From Dehalococcoidia bacterium (lineage in GTDB: Bacteria > Chloroflexota > Dehalococcoidia > UBA2979), in the NCBI GenBank assembly GCA_009379925.1, contig WHSU01000001.1:124001-188000 (forward strand): a stretch of 64,000 nt of DNA. The letters are read 5' to 3'. How positions within the stretch are numbered: position 1 is the first letter of the stretch; each line of letters opens with the position of its first letter. The notes beneath the pieces are model-generated. The model saw only the letters and a list, made by a program, of their open reading frames with translations, searched no databases and was not told the origin of the DNA. Below, piece after piece: positions 16,520 to 24,232 of the stretch. A program made the translations under genes and the position numbers.

Positions 16520-17338
16520 CTACGGCAACGTCTCCGCGATGGCGAGCGCCTCCGCCAACGAAAGTTCGGTCTCGATGCGGTAGTACGTCTCCTCGCCGCG
16601 CCAGATCAGCACGTTCGACTCGACGGTGCGGCGGGAACCGCGGACCTCGTTGCCGTCTTCGTCGAAGAACGCCGTCTCGTGGCCGCCCGGCTCGATCCAG
16701 AAGGCGTCGCGACCGTTCACCTTCGGCTGCTCGATGATGATGTCGGCCGGTACGCCCTTGCCGAAGAACCCCGAACCGCGGTTCTGCCAGAGGTCGAAGT
16801 CCTCGTAGATGGCGATCAGCAGCGGCTGTCCGCCGTAGCGCACGACGTACAGCGCCTCCGGCTCCCCCACGCCCGAGGGCAGCGCCGGCTCGTACCCCAT
16901 CGCCTGGGCCGACAACGCGGGCGCGATCCGGCGCGCCACGGGCGTCGGGCGGGGACTCGCCGTCGGGAACGGCGTCCCGATGACCGCCGGGGGATGCGGC
17001 GTGCGCGTCGGGGTGGCGGTGGGCGAGGGGGTCTCGTCGGAGGCCGGCAGTACCTCGATGCGCTGGCCCGGCACGAAGCCGAAGAAGTCCGCCACCGCCT
17101 CGCGGGGGCCGGGGAGGGCGAGGGCCAGAGCGCCCGCGAGCGCGAGCACCGCGACCGCCACGTACGCCCATGCGGGGAGGGCGAACGCCGGCGCGCGCCG
17201 CCCCGCCGGCTCCGAGCCCAGCGCCGCGACCACCCGCCCGCGCAACGCCGGCGTCGAGGGGTACGCGACGCCCTGCGCCGCCTGCGCGAGCAGCAGGTCG
17301 AGCCGCCGGTCGTCGATCCGCTCGACGCGGTCAGGCAT
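16520..17338 (-). CDS. Putative anti-sigma factor (single membrane helix)
   Basis: A 272-residue protein encoded directly after an ECF sigma factor, with its ATG overlapping the sigma stop by 8 bases, so translation is coupled. Residues 1-50 form the cytoplasmic part expected to hold the sigma factor, a membrane helix spans about 57-78, and a Pro/Thr-rich linker (105-135) leads to an exported beta domain (145-272) with VVRYGGQPLLIAIYEDF. No zinc-binding HxxxCxxC is present, so it is not a ZAS-type anti-sigma. Position and topology support the role; partner binding is inference. Confidence 0.72.
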   Translation of the reverse strand: MPDRVERIDDRRLDLLLAQAAQGVAYPSTPALRGRVVAALGSEPAGRRAPAFALPAWAYVAVAVLALAGALALALPGPREAVADFFGFVPGQRIEVLPASDETPSPTATPTRTPHPPAVIGTPFPTASPRPTPVARRIAPALSAQAMGYEPALPSGVGEPEALYVVRYGGQPLLIAIYEDFDLWQNRGSGFFGKGVPADIIIEQPKVNGRDAFWIEPGGHETAFFDEDGNEVRGSRRTVESNVLIWRGEETYYRIETELSLAEALAIAETLP

Positions 17339-17963
17339 CGGTCATCCCCATCTCTTCGGCGGCGAGCGCCGGGTAGCGCTCCTCGATGACCGTGCGCAGC
17401 CGGCCGCGGGCGCGCGAGAGCCGCGACTTCACCGTGCCCGGCCGCTTCCCGATGACCTCCGCGATCTCGCGCTCCGGCAGGTCCAGGAAATGGCGCAGAT
17501 AGAGCACCTCGCGGTCCTCCAGCGAGAGCCGGTTCATCGCCTCCAGCACCTGCTCCTTCCGCTCGGCCGCCTCCACCTCGCGCTCCGGCCCCGAGGCGAC
17601 CTCCGCCGCCCGAGGCCGCAGCCTCGCCAGCAGCCCCTCGCGGCGGCCGCGCGAGCGCACGTGGTTCTTGGCCTGGTTCGTGACGATGCGGAGCAGCCAC
17701 GGGCGGAACGGCTCGCCCAGCCGGAAACGCCCGAGGTGCCCGTGCGCCCTCAGGAACGCCTCCTGGCACACGTCCTCGGCCGCTCCGGCGTCGCGCGTCA
17801 CCAGGTACGCGGCGCGGAACGCCACCTCCTGGTACCGCTCGACGAGCACGCCGAAGGCCTGCACGTCGCCATCCAGCGACGCGCGGAGCGCCTGTTCGTC
17901 GCTCAACCGCACATCCTCGGCCGCCTCGGCGGCCCGTACGTGGTCCACGCGCCATTGATACAC
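17331..17963 (-). CDS. ECF-type RNA polymerase sigma factor
   Basis: A 210-residue sigma-70 family factor. Region 2 is seen in DVQAFGVLVERYQ and EDVCQEAFLRAHGHLGRF, ending in FRPWLLRIVTNQAKNHVRSR; region 4 in LSLEDREVLYLRHFLDLPEREIAEVIGKRPGTVKSRLSRARGRL, shown by its helix-turn-helix KRPGTVKSRL. It redirects RNA polymerase under envelope or other stress and pairs with the overlapping anti-sigma-like gene. It is divergent from the propeller-protein gene, 80 bp away, which may be one of its targets. Confidence 0.93.
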   Translation of the reverse strand: MYQWRVDHVRAAEAAEDVRLSDEQALRASLDGDVQAFGVLVERYQEVAFRAAYLVTRDAGAAEDVCQEAFLRAHGHLGRFRLGEPFRPWLLRIVTNQAKNHVRSRGRREGLLARLRPRAAEVASGPEREVEAAERKEQVLEAMNRLSLEDREVLYLRHFLDLPEREIAEVIGKRPGTVKSRLSRARGRLRTVIEERYPALAAEEMGMTDA

Positions 17964-18043
17964 CGCCCGGGGCGCGTCGGTTCCCGCCCGTCTCGCGGAA
18001 CCGCCACCCCTCGAGCGGTGTAGGTACGGCGAGGGGGTGCACC

Positions 18044-19645
18044 ATGCGACTCACGAGACCGCCACGGTGGGTGGTGCTGGTGGGCGCGGCGGCCCTCCTC
18101 CTGTGGCTCGCCCTCAACGCGCTCGCCACCGCCTCGGACCCGTCGCCGGCTGTCGCCGACCCGATCCTGCTCGACGGCGCACCGCCGCTCGCGCTCGCTT
18201 CGCCGACGGTGCCACCTCGCGAGGGGACGCCGGAGGTGGTGCTGATGCGGGCGGTGAGCACCAGAGTCGGCGGAGGGGACGGCACAACAGTGCCCTCGGT
18301 ACAGCTAACCGACCGAGTGATGCAGCCGGTCGACCCCGTGTCCCTCGAACCGCTCGCCGGCTGGCCGCCCCTCGATGTCAGCGCCGCGAGCGAGCCCACC
18401 GTCTCTCCGGACCGCCAATTTGCCGCTCTGATCGACTGGGACGCGAACAGCCTCGGGATCGTTGACCTCGAAGTATGGTCGGGGCCGCGCTGGGTCGAGG
18501 TGCCGGACCAGTTCTGGCCCCGCGGCTGGTCGCCAGACAGCTCGGCGCTGCTCAGCGCCGCGACTGCGTGCACACAACCACTGGCCGAGGGCCGGTGCGG
18601 CGAGGAGTGGCGCCACGAGGTGTGGTCGGTTGACCCTGAGGCGGCGAGCGCCTCGATGGTCGCGGAGCTGGATGCGTGGCCGGACGAACTACTGGTGCGC
18701 GACGCCTCGACGGCGGTGCTGCTGATGCACCGCGGGGACGTGTGCTGTGGCATCGAGGTACAGGGCGAACCGTTCGTCGCCATCCTCGACCTCGGCAGCG
18801 GCACGGTGGTCGCGGAAATCCCGCTGCCCGACCTCGTCGTCGGTCAGCGCATCGAGGAACGCGAGCATGGCACCTTCGGCACGATCCGGCGGGTCGCGCT
18901 CGCGCTGCACCCGGACGGGCGGCGCCTGTACATCGCCCACGCCGATGAGGATCGCGTCGCGGTCGTCGACCTCGAGGCGGAGGAGGTCGAGACGTTCGAC
19001 CTGGCGCGCGAGCGCTCGCTGTTCTCGCGTCTCGGCGGGTGGCTCCTCGGCGGCTTCGTCTCGACCGCGGAGGCGAAGGGCGGCCTCAATTTCCGCAAGC
19101 AGATGGCGGTCTCCGCCGACGGCTCACGGCTCTACATCGCCGGCATCGAGGACCACACGTGCCCCGACCACGAGTACTTCGGTTGCCGGAGCGGCGTGCC
19201 GCTGGGCCTGCAGGTGGTCGACACCGCCTCGATGCAGGTCGTCCACGAAGAGCCCGGCATCGGCCGCTTCGAGGTGGCGCCGGGCGGGCGGTGGCTGCTG
19301 GGTAGCGGCCGCTACTACGAGGAGGTCGAAGGCGAAGACCAGATGGCGCTGCACGCGTTTGGGCTGAAGGTGCTCGACCTGCAGACAAACGAGGTCGTGC
19401 GGCACCTCTGGCCGGGCGAACCCATCGTGCGGGTCACGCTGGCACCGGACGGCCGGCACGCCTACGTGGTGACGTATGGCTCGCACCACCTCGATCCCCC
19501 GGAGTGGCCGCTGGAGTGTGAGGAGTCCTGCTACCGCCTCGCCATCCTCGACCTGAACCGAGGGACAGTGATGGAGGAGCGCGACCTCGGGCCGGAGGTT
19601 CCCGGGATCGAGGCGCTTGGGGGCGCTTCCGCGTGGTGGTGGTAG
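18044..19645 (+). CDS. Exported beta-propeller (YncE/WD40-like) protein
   Basis: A 533-residue protein with an N-terminal membrane anchor or signal (residues 8-30). The body shows repeated blades of the YncE/YVTN type: VALALHPDGRRLYIAHADEDRVAVVDLEAE, MAVSADGSRLYIAG and VTLAPDGRHAYVVTYG are three clear examples by their DG-R-Y pattern. Two Cys-containing loops (DVCCGIE and EDHTCPDHEYFGC) are unusual. Propellers of this type act as binding platforms at the cell surface. The start has GAGGGGG upstream. It is divergent from the ECF sigma gene. Confidence 0.75.
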   Translation: MRLTRPPRWVVLVGAAALLLWLALNALATASDPSPAVADPILLDGAPPLALASPTVPPREGTPEVVLMRAVSTRVGGGDGTTVPSVQLTDRVMQPVDPVSLEPLAGWPPLDVSAASEPTVSPDRQFAALIDWDANSLGIVDLEVWSGPRWVEVPDQFWPRGWSPDSSALLSAATACTQPLAEGRCGEEWRHEVWSVDPEAASASMVAELDAWPDELLVRDASTAVLLMHRGDVCCGIEVQGEPFVAILDLGSGTVVAEIPLPDLVVGQRIEEREHGTFGTIRRVALALHPDGRRLYIAHADEDRVAVVDLEAEEVETFDLARERSLFSRLGGWLLGGFVSTAEAKGGLNFRKQMAVSADGSRLYIAGIEDHTCPDHEYFGCRSGVPLGLQVVDTASMQVVHEEPGIGRFEVAPGGRWLLGSGRYYEEVEGEDQMALHAFGLKVLDLQTNEVVRHLWPGEPIVRVTLAPDGRHAYVVTYGSHHLDPPEWPLECEESCYRLAILDLNRGTVMEERDLGPEVPGIEALGGASAWWW

Positions 19646-19680
19646 GTTGTTGGCAAGTCCTAAGAATTGTGTAAAACCCG

Positions 19681-19708
19681 TTGACACCCTGTGGAGACTT
19701 GGTACCGT
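19681..19708 (+). promoter_or_regulatory. Putative promoter of the small membrane protein gene
   Basis: A perfect -35 TTGACA (19681-19686) is followed after 16 bp by TACCGT in a relatively AT-rich stretch. A dyad CGTAC-GCCG-GTACG at 19706-19719 overlaps the start point region and could bind a repressor. Confidence 0.45.
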
Positions 19709-19751
19709 ACGCCGGTACGATCGGCCGAGGACGGGGCGTTACCGAGCGGGC

Positions 19752-20018
19752 ATGGACGCCCCGATGTGGCGGGGGGTCACTGTGGCCAAGCAGGGTTTGC
19801 TCGAGCAGACGGAGCCGCGGCAGCAAAGTTCCGGGGGTGCCTACGGGGTGCTCTTCTCACCGGGTCCACGGACCTGGGACGAAGGACGTGGCCGGGGCGC
19901 CGGCGGCACACCAGGCACCAAGGAACGCCGGAACTGGGACGCACTGGGCGCGGCCCTGCTCGGCGCCTTCGGTGCCGGTTTCGCGACGGCATATGTCGTC
20001 GCGGTACTGCTCCTGTAG
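19752..20018 (+). CDS. Small C-tail-anchored protein, unknown
   Basis: An 88-residue hypothetical protein. Residues 1-60 are Gly/Arg/Pro-rich and polar; residues 64-88 (WDALGAALLGAF onwards) form one membrane helix ending right at the C-terminus, a tail-anchored layout. High third-position GC matches neighbouring genes and supports coding. The ATG at 19752 has only a weak ribosome site (GAGCGGG); GTG 19782 is an alternative. A near-consensus TTGACA lies 70 bases upstream. No family recognised. Confidence 0.5.
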   Translation: MDAPMWRGVTVAKQGLLEQTEPRQQSSGGAYGVLFSPGPRTWDEGRGRGAGGTPGTKERRNWDALGAALLGAFGAGFATAYVVAVLLL

Positions 20019-20126
20019 CAACGGCCGCCGGCATCGCAACGGACGAGGGCGCCACCGGGCGCCCTCAATCACCGTGCGTCCCTCACGCGGGCCCGCGGGC
20101 CACCCTCGATCGATCGCGTCTGCCAC

Positions 20127-20849
20127 CTACCGCGTCTCGAGAGTGGCTGTCCCGAAGAGCACCGCGAAGGCGTCGCACCAGACGACCACGCTCTTGAAGC
20201 GCGAGATGTCGGTGCCCTCGGGCACCTCGTAGTTGAAGCTACCGTCGGTGGCGCGCAGTTCGCCGAGCTTCAGCACCTCCCCTCCGAAGCCATCTGCGTC
20301 CTCGGAGAGGTAGACGAAGAGGTCCGGGCCGTTGCGCACTGAGAACGCCTCCAGGCGAAGGGTGTAACGCCCCGATGCGCTCTCGATGAGCTGCGCCTGC
20401 CCTCGCGCGAAATGGAACTCGTCCGCACCCCGCCACTCGCCGGCGGCGACGACGCGCGGCTCGGACGGCACACCCGCATCGCGGGTGGCCGGCATGGGCG
20501 TGGACGTGCCCGCCGAGGTGGGCGGCCCCGTCGGAGGTCCGGCCGGTATCGGTGACACCGTCGCCGCCGCAACACGGTCAAGCGGGCTCGCCTCCTCGAG
20601 CATCGTCCGCTCCCAGAGCGGCGAGATGAGGTAGTTGCCCGCGGGGATGGTGACCGCGAGGACGCCCACCGCGACCAGTGCGCTCGCCAGCCGGTGGCGC
20701 GCGACAACCCTTGCCGCGACGGAGTGCAAGCCTCGGCGGGCTGCCATTCCCCCGAGGACCGCGAGCACGATGACTGTGGCGGCCGTCAGCGGCCAGCGGT
20801 ACGGATACAGGTCCCCGATGAGTCGCTCGAGGTCGCCGAAGATGCCCAT
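20127..20849 (-). CDS. DM13-domain membrane protein
   Basis: A 240-residue protein with two membrane helices (about 18-35 and 53-76) and an exported DM13 domain (about 135-240). The domain begins GEWRGADEFHFARGQAQLIE and includes NGPDLFVYLSED and SVVVWCDAFAVLFGTATL, with the single Cys that is a proposed redox residue in DM13 domains. DM13 domains have been proposed to move electrons at membranes. It is 19 bp downstream of the Tat lipoprotein gene and co-transcribed with it, suggesting a shared redox or surface role. Confidence 0.87.
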   Translation of the reverse strand: MGIFGDLERLIGDLYPYRWPLTAATVIVLAVLGGMAARRGLHSVAARVVARHRLASALVAVGVLAVTIPAGNYLISPLWERTMLEEASPLDRVAAATVSPIPAGPPTGPPTSAGTSTPMPATRDAGVPSEPRVVAAGEWRGADEFHFARGQAQLIESASGRYTLRLEAFSVRNGPDLFVYLSEDADGFGGEVLKLGELRATDGSFNYEVPEGTDISRFKSVVVWCDAFAVLFGTATLETR

Positions 20850-20868
20850 GGTCCCTCCCGATCCGGCC

Positions 20869-21876
20869 TCACACGACCGGGCAATTGACGAGCATGTCCG
20901 TCCGAGTCACCTCGTATCCGGACGCGGCAACGTCCGTCGCCGAGGTGATCGAGTTCGCCTCGTAGTCCCCCGGCACGGTCACCAGGTGCACCAGCCAGAA
21001 CGCGCTGTATCCGGCGTCGCCCGGCACGGCATCGATGATGTCGCGTTGCCCCTCGACAGGCCGCGGCATGCCGGCGGCGTCCATGCCGGTGCTGAACACC
21101 CAAATGGGGATGGCGACCGGGTCGTTCGCGCCGAAGTCCGGGTAGTAGACCACCTGGTCCTGGTACCACCCCTGCACCAGCTGCTCGCCGCCCTCGAAGG
21201 TCGAATCCTCCGGCACTACGGGGCAGTTCACGAAGAGGCCGGGCTTCACCATCTCGAAGCCAGAGGACATGACGTCCGCCGCCGAGCGGATCGAGTCGGC
21301 GGCGTACATCTCGTCCACCACGACCAGGCTGACCTCCCAGAGGTCGCTGTACCCCTCGTCGCCGGGGATCACGTCGACAATGTTGTGCTGGCCCTCGACG
21401 GACTGCGGCATACCCTGCGCGTCTATGCCGGTGACGAACGCGTAGATCGGCGCCACGGCTACCGACGCCCCGCCGGGACTCGCGAGGGGTGTGGTGGCGC
21501 CGAAGTCGTAGTACTCGACGTCTGCGCCCTGGTACCAGCCCTGCACGAGGTCAAACTGCTTCGGCTCGCCGAGGTCGACGGCGCCCATCGAGTCCATGTC
21601 GTCAGACATCGGCGTCCCGGTGGCGGAGCCCATCGCGTCCGGCGTCTCGGTCATCATCGCCTCGCCGGTCGGCGAGGCCGTCATGTCGTCATCGGCCATA
21701 GCGGTGCCGGTCGCGGTCATCATGTCGTCCGGGCTACCCTCGGCGTCGCCGTCGTCGTCACAGCCGACGAGCGCGAACAGGCCCAGGCCGGCGGCGCCGG
21801 CGACCGAGCCTCGCAGCATGCGGCGTCGTGACAGACGGCGGGACAGGCGAGGGGCGCTGATGTGTGCGGTCTTGAT
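20869..21876 (-). CDS. Tat-type lipoprotein with two repeated domains, probable ATC start
   Basis: The encoded protein has SRRRMLRG, a twin-arginine motif, followed by a hydrophobic stretch and the lipobox LVGC, so it is exported folded and lipidated. The motif begins upstream of the first in-frame ATG (21819). The only well-placed ribosome site is GGAGGAGG six bases before ATC 21876, giving 335 residues; no ATG, GTG or TTG lies between. After a Met/Thr/Asp-rich linker, two copies of a ~115-residue domain follow, each with GWYQ, a FGA turn, GMPxxVEGQ, IPGDxGYS or VPGDAGYS and a final NCPVV. I do not recognise the domain. It is first in a unit with the DM13 gene. Confidence 0.65.
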   Translation of the reverse strand: MKTAHISAPRLSRRLSRRRMLRGSVAGAAGLGLFALVGCDDDGDAEGSPDDMMTATGTAMADDDMTASPTGEAMMTETPDAMGSATGTPMSDDMDSMGAVDLGEPKQFDLVQGWYQGADVEYYDFGATTPLASPGGASVAVAPIYAFVTGIDAQGMPQSVEGQHNIVDVIPGDEGYSDLWEVSLVVVDEMYAADSIRSAADVMSSGFEMVKPGLFVNCPVVPEDSTFEGGEQLVQGWYQDQVVYYPDFGANDPVAIPIWVFSTGMDAAGMPRPVEGQRDIIDAVPGDAGYSAFWLVHLVTVPGDYEANSITSATDVAASGYEVTRTDMLVNCPVV

Positions 21877-21895
21877 GGCGGGCCTCCTCCGTGAT

Positions 21896-21968
21896 GGTGA
21901 ACCGGATGGCCGGAACCCTACGCAGCACCGGTGAACGCTCGGTGACGTTCCTTACGCATCGGTGAACG
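21896..21968. promoter_or_regulatory. Direct repeats GGTGAAC, candidate OmpR-type binding sites
   Basis: GGTGAAC occurs at 21896, 21930 and 21961, and a variant GGTGACG at 21941, exactly 11 bp after the second copy. OmpR/PhoB-type regulators bind direct repeats with 11-bp spacing. The array lies between the response-regulator gene (plus) and the Tat lipoprotein/DM13 unit (minus), so it may control both. Confidence 0.5.
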
Positions 21969-22060
21969 CGGCCCGAGCCTCCGCCGGCGGCCCCTCGTAA
22001 GGTGTGCGTAATAGTTCGCGGCTACATTTGGACGGCAGACCGGGGCACGGAGGCGGGTCG

Positions 22061-22786
22061 ATGACGGTGCAACAGCGACATGCGCGGCACATGCCCCGAA
22101 GCGGGGCACGCATCCTCGTGGTCGAGGACGAGCCGATGGTCGCCGAGGTCGTCGAGCGCTACCTGCGACGCGAAGGCCATGAGGTGCGCGTGGTGAACGA
22201 TGGCGGCGAAGCGCTGCCCGCGTTCGCCGAGTTCAGCCCGAACCTGGTCGTGCTCGACCTGATGCTTCCCAACGTCGATGGCCTCGAGATCTGCCGTGCG
22301 GTGCGGGCACAGTCGCGCACGCCGGTGATCATGCTGACCGCGCGCGGCGACGAGGTGGACAAACTGCTCGGCCTGGGCATCGGCGCCGACGACTATGTGA
22401 CCAAGCCCTTCAGCCCCCGCGAACTGGCCGCACGCGTCGCCGCCGTCCTGCGTCGGGCCAGCGGCGAGCCCGCGCCCGACTCGACCGAGGTGCTGCGCTA
22501 CGACGCGCTCCGGCTCGATGGCCGCGCGCGCACCGTGGCCGGCGCCGAGGGCCCGATTGACCTGACGGCGCGGGAGTTCGACCTGCTGTTCTTCCTCGCA
22601 GGCCATCCAGGGCAGGTCTTCTCGCGCGATCAGCTGATGGACGCGGTCTGGGACTACTCGTTCGCCGGCGACCAGAGCACGGTCACTGTCCACATGCGCC
22701 GGATCCGCGCGAAGGTCGAGGCGGACCCCTCGCGGCCGCGCCACCTGAAGACCGTCTGGGGTGTGGGGTACAAGTTTGAACCGTAG
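22061..22786 (+). CDS. OmpR/PhoB-family response regulator
   Basis: A 241-residue two-component regulator. Receiver domain: acidic pair in VVEDEP, phospho-acceptor Asp66 in VVLDLMLP, Thr in MLTARG and Lys115 in YVTKPF. Output: a winged helix with IDLTAREFDLLFFLAGHPGQ and TVTVHMRRIRAKVE, ending VWGVGYKFEP. ATG 22061 is chosen because GGAGG lies 7 bases upstream; the frame also continues back to 22004. The histidine kinase follows with overlapping codons. Direct repeats upstream suggest autoregulation. Confidence 0.94.
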   Translation: MTVQQRHARHMPRSGARILVVEDEPMVAEVVERYLRREGHEVRVVNDGGEALPAFAEFSPNLVVLDLMLPNVDGLEICRAVRAQSRTPVIMLTARGDEVDKLLGLGIGADDYVTKPFSPRELAARVAAVLRRASGEPAPDSTEVLRYDALRLDGRARTVAGAEGPIDLTAREFDLLFFLAGHPGQVFSRDQLMDAVWDYSFAGDQSTVTVHMRRIRAKVEADPSRPRHLKTVWGVGYKFEP

Positions 22787-24107
22787 CCCGAGCCGCAGCG
22801 CGGGCCGGACGGCGCCCGACTGGCCGCTCGCCGCGCTGGTGGTGCTGCTGATCGCGGTCGGGGCGGGCGTGGGCCTGACACAGATGATGATCGCCCCACC
22901 CGGTGGCGAACTGCTGACGCTCGCGCTGTACCTGCTGGGCGCCGGGTTCGCCTCCCTGGCCGGCGGCTGGGCGCTCCTCCGATGGGCCGACGACCGCCTC
23001 GGGCTCTCGATCCGCACTAAGGCCTTCGCCGGCGCGAGCGCCGGCGTGGTCGCGGGGCTGCTCAGCATCCTGATCGTGGCGCGGTTGATGTTCGTCTCCA
23101 CGACCCACGACCTACCGCTGCTCACGGCGTTGCTCGTCTTCAGCGGCTTCGTCAGCGGCTTCTTCAGCCTGTGGGTCGCCGGCACCGTCGCCCTGCGCGT
23201 CCACCACATCTCGGAGGCGATCCGCTCGCTCGCGGCCGGCGACTACGACGCCCGCCTCGATCTCGACGGCGACGACGAGGTGGCGCGGCTCGCGGCGGAC
23301 GTCGATGCGCTGGCGGAGCGCCTGCGCGACGCCGAGCGGCGACGCGAACAGCTGGATCGCGAGCGCCGCGACCTCACCGTGGCGATCTCCCACGACCTGC
23401 GCACCCCGCTCGCGAGCGTGCGCGCCATGGTGGAAGCGCTCAGCGACGGCGTCGTGGGCGACGACCCGGAGGAGGTGCAGCGCTATTTCGGCACGATGCG
23501 TCGCGAGGTGGACCGGCTGTCGCGCATGATCGACGACCTGTTCGAACTGTCACGCCTCGACGCCGGCGCGCTGGAGCTGGAGCGCCAGTGGCTCTCACTG
23601 CCGGAAGTCACCGCCGACATCGTCGATGCCATGCAGGTGCCGGCGCGCAAGGCCGGCGTTTCGTTGCACCTCAACGTCACCGGCACACCCCCCGCTGCCG
23701 AGGTGGATGGCGAACGCCTCGCGCGGGCGGTGGGGAACCTCGTGCGCAACGCCATCGAGCACAGCCGCCCCGGCGGGGCGATCGACGTCACGGTGTGGGG
23801 TGAGCCGGGCGCGGTCGCGCTCAGTGTGGCGGATGGCGGCGAGGGCATCGCGCGCGAGGACCTGGACCGCGTCTGGGAGCGCTTCTACCGCGCCGAGCGT
23901 TCCCGTCGCCGCACCTCGAGTGCCGGCGACGCCTCGGACGGCGCGGGGCTCGGCCTCGCCATCGTGCGCGGCATCGTGGAGGCACACGGCGGCAGCGTTG
24001 AGGTGCGCTCCGAACCCGGACACGGCGCGGTGTTCACGCTGCGCTTGCCGGCGGGCGCCCCACCGGCCGCCGGGCGACGGCAGGTGAACCACACCGCCGC
24101 ACGATAG
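22776..24107 (+). CDS. Membrane sensor histidine kinase
   Basis: A kinase of about 443 residues and partner of the preceding regulator. Four hydrophobic segments occupy roughly residues 15-140, so the input domain is mostly membrane-embedded with little periplasmic sequence. A HAMP-like linker precedes the HisKA box, with His206 in AISHDLRTPLASVRAM. The ATPase domain has NLVRNAIEHS (N box), VADGGEGIARED (G1) and GAGLGLAIVRGI (G2). The start is uncertain: TTG 22776 overlaps the regulator stop and fits a coupled pair; GTG 22761 is an alternative five codons upstream. The signal is unknown. Confidence 0.9.
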   Translation: MNRSPSRSAGRTAPDWPLAALVVLLIAVGAGVGLTQMMIAPPGGELLTLALYLLGAGFASLAGGWALLRWADDRLGLSIRTKAFAGASAGVVAGLLSILIVARLMFVSTTHDLPLLTALLVFSGFVSGFFSLWVAGTVALRVHHISEAIRSLAAGDYDARLDLDGDDEVARLAADVDALAERLRDAERRREQLDRERRDLTVAISHDLRTPLASVRAMVEALSDGVVGDDPEEVQRYFGTMRREVDRLSRMIDDLFELSRLDAGALELERQWLSLPEVTADIVDAMQVPARKAGVSLHLNVTGTPPAAEVDGERLARAVGNLVRNAIEHSRPGGAIDVTVWGEPGAVALSVADGGEGIAREDLDRVWERFYRAERSRRRTSSAGDASDGAGLGLAIVRGIVEAHGGSVEVRSEPGHGAVFTLRLPAGAPPAAGRRQVNHTAAR

Positions 24108-24232
24108 CCCGCCCTCCGCGATACGTACGCGGTGCCTCGACGCGCCCCCTAGAATGACGCGGCGCCCTTGTCCCGGCGGCCGCCTTCGACCGCCACGAGG
24201 GGCATCGCGGCGAGCGGTTGAGGGGGAGACGC

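Noticed and set aside
15825-17171. 448-codon version of the cupredoxin gene
   Set aside because: The upstream part overlaps the anti-sigma gene in another frame and is Arg/Gly-rich; ATG 16352 has a strong ribosome site and a signal peptide follows.
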